A DNA stretch of 5,053 bases from the NCBI GenBank assembly GCA_964444685.1, contig CAYUIG010000106.1, positions 1-5,053 of the forward strand, written 5' to 3'. The notes under the pieces were generated by a model that worked only from the letters and a program-made list of their open reading frames with translations, made no database searches and was not told the DNA's origin. The position numbers and the translations under genes are program-made. Positions 1 to 5,053 of this stretch are shown here, piece after piece. Each line of letters starts with the position of its first letter. Position 1 is the stretch's first letter. This DNA is from CAYUIG01 sp964444685 (GTDB taxonomy: Bacteria > Gemmatimonadota > Gemmatimonadetes > Longimicrobiales > RSA9).

Positions 1-86
1 TCGCGATGGAGAAGGAGCTGCGGTTCGCGATCCGGGAGGGTGGGCGTACCGTGGGGGCCGGCGTGGTAACGGAGGTCGTGCAATAG
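1..86 (+). CDS. tuf: Elongation factor Tu, C-terminal 27 residues (5' truncated by window edge)
   Basis: The reading frame enters at base 3 and ends at TAG 84-86. The visible tail reads AMEKELRFAIREGGRTVGAG followed by VVTEVVQ. The RFAIREGGRTVGAGVV stretch is the near-invariant end of EF-Tu domain 3, the GTPase that carries aminoacyl-tRNA to the ribosomal A site. Domain 3 contacts the tRNA T stem and EF-Ts. The GTPase domain lies upstream of the window. Position immediately before rpmG-secE-nusG is a common location for a tuf copy in bacteria and supports the call. No tRNA gene follows it before rpmG. Identity is secure despite the short piece; whether a second tuf copy exists elsewhere in the genome cannot be told. 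Confidence 0.95.
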   Translation, partial: AMEKELRFAIREGGRTVGAGVVTEVVQ

Positions 87-181
87 AGTCTGGGGTCTGG
101 AGTCTGGAGTCTGGAGTCTGGTTGAAGGCGGGAGACCCGCAGTAAACCAGACCCCAGACACGAGACACCAGACTCCAGACT
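87..181. repeat. Imperfect inverted repeat made of 7-nt tandem units (5 + 5)
   Basis: Starting directly after the tuf stop, five heptads occupy 87-121: AGTCTGG, GGTCTGG and three more AGTCTGG. A 25-nt centre follows, then five complementary heptads at 147-181: CCAGACC, CCAGACA, CGAGACA, CCAGACT, CCAGACT. Folded, the arms pair along 35 positions with one G-U pair (94/174) and a few mismatches (101/167, 106/162, 108/160, 115/153). The centre has its own perfect 5-bp hairpin, GCGGG (128-132) with CCCGC (136-140) around an AGA loop. The left arm is almost perfectly regular and the right arm is more diverged. There is no U-run after 181, so it is not a canonical intrinsic terminator. It could still shape the tuf 3' end, or be a REP/MITE-like dispersed intergenic element; copy number elsewhere cannot be seen here. 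Confidence 0.85.
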
Positions 182-189
182 CTGATAAT
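162..189 (+). promoter_or_regulatory. Possible weak sigma70-type promoter ahead of rpmG
   Basis: GAGACA (162-167) matches TTGACA at four of six positions. GATAAT (184-189) matches TATAAT at five of six, and the spacer is 16 nt. The -35 would lie inside the right arm of the heptad inverted repeat, where the units deviate from the CCAGACT consensus. Transcription would start near 196 and give a leader of roughly 50 nt before rpmG. Such matches arise by chance, there is no extended -10, and the organism's own promoter consensus is unknown, so this is only a candidate. Confidence 0.25.
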
Positions 190-248
190 CACGGCGGAAC
201 CGTGGGCGCCACGATCGGTAGTAATCGGGCTGACCTCGGGAGGAAGCG

Positions 249-401
249 ATGCCGAGAGACAAGATCATCCTGGCGTGCACGGTCTGCCAGGAGCGCAACT
301 ACTTCACGACGAAGAACAAGCGCAAGCATCCGGAGCGGGTGGAGTGGAAGAAGCACTGCCCGCGGTGCAATGCGCACACGGCGCACAAGGAGACCCGCTA
401 G
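249..401 (+). CDS. rpmG: 50S ribosomal protein L33 (bL33), zinc-binding form
   Basis: This 50-residue protein begins MPRDKIILACTVCQERNYFT and ends HTAHKETR, the usual length and pattern of bL33, a small protein of the large ribosomal subunit near the E site. Two CxxC pairs are present (C10/C13 and C37/C40), so this is the Cys-containing zinc-ribbon (C+) type. C-minus paralogues, known in some bacteria, replace it under zinc limitation. The central TTKNKRKHPERVEWKKHCPRC is basic, as expected for rRNA contact. The start is fixed by the strong Shine-Dalgarno GGGAGGA at 238-244, just upstream of ATG 249. It sits 27 nt before secE, probably as first gene of the transcript or in readthrough from tuf. 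Confidence 0.97.
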   Translation: MPRDKIILACTVCQERNYFTTKNKRKHPERVEWKKHCPRCNAHTAHKETR

Positions 402-428
402 CCGGGTCGGCCGGCAGCGGGAGGATTC

Positions 429-635
429 ATGGCGGGAGTGATCGAGCGGACGCGCACGTTCGGCGGCGAGGTCGTCGAGGAGCTGAAGAAGGTGACGTGG
501 CCGGACTGGCCGCAGCTGCGCAACGCGACCTTCGTGATCCTGCTGTTCGTGATCGTCGTGGCGGCGATCATCTGGGTGATGGACATCGTGGTGAGGAACG
601 TGATCGACCTCATCATCGGCATGTTCGCGGGCTGA
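429..635 (+). CDS. secE: Preprotein translocase subunit SecE
   Basis: SecE clamps the SecY channel in the inner membrane and is essential for Sec-dependent export. The 68-residue product is the short, single-span form found in most bacteria, not the three-span E. coli type. The cytoplasmic amphipathic segment carries the family signature EELKKVTWPDWPQL (residues 17-30). One hydrophobic helix follows (about 34-52, VILLFVIVVAAIIWVMDIVV region), then a short tail. ATG 429 is preceded by GGGAGGA at 419-425, an ideal ribosome binding site. The stop TGA (633-635) is only 2 nt from the nusG start, the classic secE-nusG pairing. Identification rests on the KKVTWP motif, size and neighbours. Confidence 0.97.
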   Translation: MAGVIERTRTFGGEVVEELKKVTWPDWPQLRNATFVILLFVIVVAAIIWVMDIVVRNVIDLIIGMFAG

Positions 636-637
636 CG

Positions 638-1186
638 ATGACGGAGCCGCGCTGGTACGCGATCCAGACGTATTCGGGTCACGAGAACAAGGTCAAGAAG
701 CTGATCGACTTCCGGATTGCCGAAGAGCCCGGCGATACGCCGGACGAGAAGGACATCCAGGAGGCGCTGGTCCCGACGCAGGATGTGGTCGAGATCAAGA
801 ACGGCAAGAAGGTGACGGTGACGCGTCGCCTGTACCCGGGATACGTGCTGGTGAAGATGCGGGCGACGCAGCGCGCGCTGCACGTGATCAACGGCATCCA
901 GGGTGTGATCAAGTTCGTGGGCTCCGGCCAGGCGCCGCAGGCGCTGCGGGACGACGAGATCAACAAGATCCTCGGGCTCGCGCCGGTGGAGGAGGAGACG
1001 GAGGCGCGGGAGGAGATTCCGTTCCGCGTCGGGCAGGTGGTGGAGGTGACCGAAGGACCGTTCTCGGACTTCACGGGGACGGTGCAGGAGGTCTACCACG
1101 ACAAGGGCAAGGTGAAGGTCGAGGTGAGCCTGTTCGGCCGCCCGACCTCGGTCGAGCTGGACTACACGCAGCTCACCGGCTACTGA
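638..1186 (+). CDS. nusG: Transcription termination/antitermination factor NusG
   Basis: The 182-residue length matches E. coli-type NusG, which binds RNA polymerase across the cleft, suppresses backtracking and links polymerase to Rho or the ribosome. The NGN domain runs from about residue 4 to 115 with the hallmarks RWYAIQTYSGHENKV (5-19) and LYPGYVLVKM (65-74). An acidic linker (EEETEAREE, 118-126) leads to the KOW domain (about 128-182) with VTEGPFSDFTGTV (137-149) and the family ending LFGRPTSVELDYTQL. The frame is open further upstream to 275, but that part overlaps rpmG and secE and looks unlike NusG, so ATG 638 is the start. No clear Shine-Dalgarno precedes it; with a 2-nt gap after secE, translation is probably coupled. 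Confidence 0.97.
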   Translation: MTEPRWYAIQTYSGHENKVKKLIDFRIAEEPGDTPDEKDIQEALVPTQDVVEIKNGKKVTVTRRLYPGYVLVKMRATQRALHVINGIQGVIKFVGSGQAPQALRDDEINKILGLAPVEEETEAREEIPFRVGQVVEVTEGPFSDFTGTVQEVYHDKGKVKVEVSLFGRPTSVELDYTQLTGY

Positions 1187-1207
1187 GGACGACAGAGGTC
1201 CCGTCGC

Positions 1208-1633
1208 ATGGCGAAGAAGGTCACCGGATTCGTGAAGCTCCAGGTTCCCGCGGCGGCGGCGAACCCCGCGCCTCCCGTAGGCCCGGCACTGGGCCAGCAC
1301 GGCGTGAACATCATGGAGTTCTGCAAGCAGTTCAACGCGCGCACGCAGGCGCAGGCGGGCCTGATCATCCCTGTGGAGATCACGGTCTACGCGGACCGCA
1401 GCTTCACCTTCATCACGAAGACGCCGCCGGCGGCGGTGCTGCTGAAGAAGGCGGCGGGTCTGGAGAAGGGCGCGGCGGTGCCGAACCGCGACAAGGTGGG
1501 GAAGGTCTCGCGCAAGCAGGTGCGTGAGATCGCCACGCTGAAGATGCCGGACCTGAACGCGGCGTCGGTGGAGTCGGCGATGCGCATGATCGAAGGCACG
1601 GCCCGCTCGATGGGCCTGACGGTGGTGGACTGA
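1208..1633 (+). CDS. rplK: 50S ribosomal protein L11 (uL11)
   Basis: At 141 residues this is full-length L11, which with 23S rRNA helices 43/44 forms the GTPase-associated centre used by EF-Tu, EF-G and release factors. The N-terminal domain (1-72) has the proline-rich NPAPPVGPALGQHGVNIMEF (19-38). This is the thiostrepton-contacting helix, whose prolines are intact, so no target-site resistance is evident. YADRSFTFITKTPPAAVLLKKAAG (61-84) spans the hinge. The C-terminal RNA-binding domain ends with IEGTARSMGLTVVD. Translation likely uses AGAGG at 1194-1198, nine bases before ATG 1208. Its TGA shares base 1633 with the rplA ATG (TGATG), so L1 synthesis is probably coupled to L11. Confidence 0.98.
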   Translation: MAKKVTGFVKLQVPAAAANPAPPVGPALGQHGVNIMEFCKQFNARTQAQAGLIIPVEITVYADRSFTFITKTPPAAVLLKKAAGLEKGAAVPNRDKVGKVSRKQVREIATLKMPDLNAASVESAMRMIEGTARSMGLTVVD

Positions 1634-2343
1634 TGGCGCGTCACGGGAAGAGGTATCGCAAGGCGGCATCGGCCGTACCGCGCCGGGAGAACCCGGTGGA
1701 GGATGCGGCGGAGGCGCTGCGACTGGTGAAGGACGCCGCGTTCGCGAAGTTCGACGAGTCCGTCGAGGTGGCGGTGCGGCTGGGCGTCGATCCGCGGCAT
1801 GCCGATCAGGTGGTGCGCGGCACGGTGGTGCTGCCGCACGGGACCGGCAAGGCGGTGCGCGTGCTGGTGCTCGCGCAGGGCGACAAGGTGAAGGAGGCCG
1901 AGGAAGCGGGCGCGGACTTCGCCGGCCTCGAGTACGTGCAGAAGATCAAGGATGGCTGGCTCGAGTTCGACGTCGCGGTGGCGACGCCGGACGTGATGGG
2001 ACAGGTCGGCCAGCTCGGCCGCGTGCTGGGTCCGCGCGGGCTGATGCCGTCGCCGAAGGCAGGCACGGTCACGTTCGACGTGGGGCGCGCGGTGCGCGAG
2101 ATCAAGGCAGGCAAGATCGAGTTCCGCGTCGACAAGACGGGGAACCTGCATGCGCCGATCGGCCGCGTGTCATTCGACGTGGAGCGGCTGAGCGCGAACC
2201 TGGATGCCTTCATGGAGACGGTCGTGCGCGCGAAGCCGGCCAGCTCGAAGGGCACCTACATCCGGAGCGTCACCGTGTCGAGCACGATGGGCCCGGGCAT
2301 TCGCATCGACCCGAACCTCTACCGGCGGGTGGCAGCACGATGA
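1633..2343 (+). CDS. rplA: 50S ribosomal protein L1 (uL1)
   Basis: This 236-residue protein is close to the E. coli length. L1 forms the mobile L1 stalk that moves deacylated tRNA out of the E site, and in many bacteria it represses its own operon by binding mRNA. Visible hallmarks are AAFAKFDESVEVAVRLGVDPRHADQVVRGTVVLPHGTGK (35-73), the family signature around GQLGRVLGPRGLMPSPKAGTV (126-146), KTGNLHAPIGRVSF (168-181), and the RNA-contacting SSTMGPGIRIDP (216-227) near the C terminus. The start overlaps the rplK stop by one base, and the stop TGA overlaps the rplJ ATG by four bases (ATGA, 2340-2343). No truncation or missing core residue is seen. Confidence 0.98.
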   Translation: MARHGKRYRKAASAVPRRENPVEDAAEALRLVKDAAFAKFDESVEVAVRLGVDPRHADQVVRGTVVLPHGTGKAVRVLVLAQGDKVKEAEEAGADFAGLEYVQKIKDGWLEFDVAVATPDVMGQVGQLGRVLGPRGLMPSPKAGTVTFDVGRAVREIKAGKIEFRVDKTGNLHAPIGRVSFDVERLSANLDAFMETVVRAKPASSKGTYIRSVTVSSTMGPGIRIDPNLYRRVAAR

Positions 2344-2861
2344 AGCTGACGGAGAAGCAGGAGGCGGTCGCGACGCTGGCCGGGAAGCTCCGGGCGGCGA
2401 ACGCACTCTACCTGACCGACTTCACCGGCCTGAACGTGAAGCGCATGACGCAGCTGCGCGCGCGGCTGCGCCAGGCCGGGCTGGAGTACATGGTCGTCAA
2501 GAACACGCTCGCGGAGCGTGCGCTCGAGGGGCTGGACCTGCCGGACATCGGCCAGTTCTTCCGCGGTCCGACCGCGGTCGTGATCGGGCAGGACGACCCC
2601 GTGGAAGCCGCGCGCGTACTGTCGACGTTCGCGAAGGAGAACGACGACAAGCCGGCGATCAAGGCCGGCATCGTGGAGCGGCGCGCGGTCAGCGCGGAGG
2701 AGGTTCATCGCCTCGCGACGCTGCCGCCGCGCGAACAGCTGCTCGCGCAGCTGGCGGGCGCGCTGGAGGCGCCGCTTTCGCAGTTCGTGTGGGCGCTGGA
2801 GGCGAAGCTCATCGAGCTGGCCGGCCTCGTGGACGCCCTGAAGGAACAGCGCGCGGGCTGA
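2340..2861 (+). CDS. rplJ: 50S ribosomal protein L10 (uL10)
   Basis: L10 is the base of the ribosomal stalk: its N-terminal domain binds 23S rRNA beside L11, and its C-terminal helix carries L12 dimers. The 173-residue product opens MKLTEKQEAVATLAGKL and contains LYLTDFTGLNVKRMTQLRARLR (23-44) and YMVVKNTLAERAL (50-62), typical of the globular domain. It then has SAEEVHRLATLPPREQLLAQLAGAL (118-142), and the long helix from about 144 to the end that should dock the L12 N termini. ATG 2340 overlaps the rplA stop and there is only a weak GGGTGG-like site upstream, so translational coupling is likely. Unlike E. coli, there is no separate leader upstream in which L10 could repress rplJL. Confidence 0.97.
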   Translation: MKLTEKQEAVATLAGKLRAANALYLTDFTGLNVKRMTQLRARLRQAGLEYMVVKNTLAERALEGLDLPDIGQFFRGPTAVVIGQDDPVEAARVLSTFAKENDDKPAIKAGIVERRAVSAEEVHRLATLPPREQLLAQLAGALEAPLSQFVWALEAKLIELAGLVDALKEQRAG

Positions 2862-2909
2862 CGCGCGCACCGGAGTCTGCAAACCACCCACGCCGAGGAA
2901 GAAGCGACC

Positions 2910-3290
2910 ATGGCCAACAAGCAGGAGCTGCTAGACGCGATCGGCAGCATGACCGTTCTCGAGCTCGCCGAGTTCGTCGAGGCCTTCAAGGAGAAGTTCA
3001 ACGTCACCGCCGTCATGGCCGCCCCGATGGCGGGTGGCGCGGGCGGCGCCGCGGCTGCGGCTCCGGCGGCCGAAGAGAAGACCGAGTTCGACGTCATCCT
3101 GACGGGAGCCGGCGAAAAGAAGATCCAGGTGATCAAGGTCGTCCGCGAGGTCACCAGCCTCGGCCTGAAGGAGGCGAAGGACCTGGTGGACAACCCGCCG
3201 AAGGCCGTGAAGGAAGGCGTGTCGAAGGAGGAGGCGGAGGCCATCAAGGCCAAGCTCGAGGAGAACGGCGCGTCCGTCGAGCTGAAGTAG
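2910..3290 (+). CDS. rplL: 50S ribosomal protein L7/L12 (bL12)
   Basis: L12 is the multicopy stalk protein that recruits translational GTPases. The 126-residue product shows the three expected parts. These are a dimerisation and L10-binding N-terminal domain (1-32, with MTVLELAEFVEAFKEKFNV), an Ala/Gly/Pro-rich flexible hinge (about 35-56, AAPMAGGAGGAAAAAPAA), and the conserved C-terminal domain (57-126). That domain carries EFDVILTGAGEKKIQVIKVV, VTSLGLKEAKDLVDNPPKAVKEGV and the ending AKLEENGASVELK. Its own ribosome binding site is GAGGAAG at 2895-2901, within the 48-nt gap after rplJ. Independent initiation fits the need for several L12 copies per L10. A 194-nt spacer with hairpins separates it from rpoB. 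Confidence 0.98.
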   Translation: MANKQELLDAIGSMTVLELAEFVEAFKEKFNVTAVMAAPMAGGAGGAAAAAPAAEEKTEFDVILTGAGEKKIQVIKVVREVTSLGLKEAKDLVDNPPKAVKEGVSKEEAEAIKAKLEENGASVELK

Positions 3291-3302
3291 GTGTTCGGCA
3301 TG

Positions 3303-3327
3303 GGGCGGGGGCCATGTGCCCCCGCCC
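3303..3327 (+). promoter_or_regulatory. Perfect 10-bp GC hairpin after rplL, possible attenuator or RNA-processing site
   Basis: GGGCGGGGGC (3303-3312) pairs perfectly with GCCCCCGCCC (3318-3327) around the five-base loop CATGT, only 12 nt after the rplL stop. A 12-bp palindrome, GCCCGGCCGGGC (3324-3335), overlaps its right arm. No U-run follows, so strong intrinsic termination is not expected. In E. coli, the rplL-rpoB spacer holds a partial terminator and an RNase III site that lower rpoBC output relative to the ribosomal genes; this hairpin could play an equivalent role, which is inference by position. Confidence 0.5.
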
Positions 3328-3407
3328 GGCCGGGCCCGACTTCGACCCTCGACGGAGTGCCATGCTCGAAAAGAACCGCGGTCCACACATCCGGATGCGT
3401 ACCTTCC

Positions 3408-3467
3408 CCGCCACCCTTCGGGGCGGCCGGGGTTTCTGCGCTTGTGCCCGCCCAATGGGCGGCCGGG
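3408..3467 (+). promoter_or_regulatory. Two hairpins with an alternative pairing in the rpoB leader
   Basis: Hairpin one pairs CCGCC (3408-3412) with GGCGG (3422-3426); its loop region contains C(TTCG)G at 3416-3421, which would be a stable UUCG tetraloop in RNA. Hairpin two pairs CCGCCC (3448-3453) with GGGCGG (3457-3462) around AAT. The two right arms belong to an 11-nt direct repeat, GGGCGGCCGGG, at 3421-3431 and 3457-3467. The first copy can therefore also pair with 3448-3453, excluding both local hairpins. The second hairpin lies 9 nt before the rpoB Shine-Dalgarno. The pairing is seen in the sequence; a regulatory role is inferred, and GC-rich DNA makes chance stems easy. Confidence 0.4.
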
Positions 3468-3471
3468 CCTG

Positions 3472-3477
3472 AGGAGG
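3472..3477 (+). promoter_or_regulatory. Shine-Dalgarno that places the rpoB start at TTG 3485
   Basis: AGGAGG at 3472-3477 is a consensus ribosome binding site. It lies 7 nt before TTG 3485 (ideal spacing) but 19 nt before the in-frame ATG 3497 (too far). An in-frame TGA at 3470-3472 rules out any start further upstream. Confidence 0.8.
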
Positions 3478-3484
3478 AAGATCC

Positions 3485-5053
<1,569 letters not shown>

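Noticed and set aside
122..181. Right arm of the heptad repeat as an intrinsic terminator of tuf
   Set aside because: No T-run follows 181, so the canonical terminator signature is missing. Kept only as a structured repeat.
275..637. Upstream extension of the nusG frame to 275
   Set aside because: The extension crosses rpmG and secE out of frame and does not resemble NusG. ATG 638 gives a protein of normal length starting with the family motif.
398..1669. 423-codon minus-strand open frame opposite secE-nusG-rplK
   Set aside because: Low-complexity Arg/His/Leu-rich translation, antisense to three well-conserved genes; a GC-bias artefact.
2870..2878. CGGAGTCTG in the rplJ-rplL gap resembling the heptad repeat behind tuf
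   Set aside because: A single partial match with no second unit and no complementary arm; compatible with chance.
3388..3397. CATCCGGATG palindrome in the rpoB leader
   Set aside because: A 10-bp palindrome with no spacer, no partner site and no recognised operator consensus; likely chance.
2204..3472. 422-codon + strand open frame overlapping rplA, rplJ and rplL in another frame
   Set aside because: Its translation is Arg/Gly/Ala-rich low complexity and it overlaps secure genes for nearly all of its length.

Overview
This window is a GC-rich (about two thirds G+C by eye), tightly packed bacterial housekeeping cluster. All genes are on the + strand, in the widely conserved order tuf (3' end only) - rpmG - secE - nusG - rplK - rplA - rplJ - rplL - rpoB (5' part only). 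The products are EF-Tu, ribosomal protein L33, the SecE translocase subunit, the transcription factor NusG, the L11/L1/L10/L12 proteins of the ribosomal stalk and L1 arm, and the RNA polymerase beta subunit. They couple translation elongation, transcription elongation/antitermination and protein export.

Organism: the gene order is common to most bacteria. The RpoB N-terminal half (for example YTVEECIERDMTYAAPL, and a lobe longer than that of Actinobacteria) and the GC content fit a GC-rich Gram-negative-type lineage. My best guess is Gemmatimonadota or a neighbour in the FCB group. This is inference from family resemblance, not a search result.

Layout: 1-86 is the tuf tail. 87-248 is a spacer dominated by a 95-nt imperfect inverted repeat built of 7-nt units (five AGTCTGG-like, then five CCAGACT-like), followed by a possible weak promoter and the rpmG ribosome binding site. 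249-2861 is a nearly gap-free run of six genes: gaps are 27, 2 and 21 nt, followed by overlaps of 1 and 4 nt. 2862-2909 is a short gap before rplL. 3291-3484 is a 194-nt rplL-rpoB spacer with several strong GC hairpins. rpoB begins, most likely at a TTG codon (3485), and runs off the window after 523 codons, just past rifampicin cluster I.

I see no mobile genes, CRISPR array, RNA gene or new multi-gene system. The points worth a second look are an Asn at the RpoB position equivalent to E. coli His526 (a known rifampicin-resistance position), the heptad inverted repeat behind tuf, the lack of room for the classical L10 and L1 mRNA leaders, the rplL-rpoB hairpin cluster with mutually exclusive pairings, and the TTG start of rpoB.
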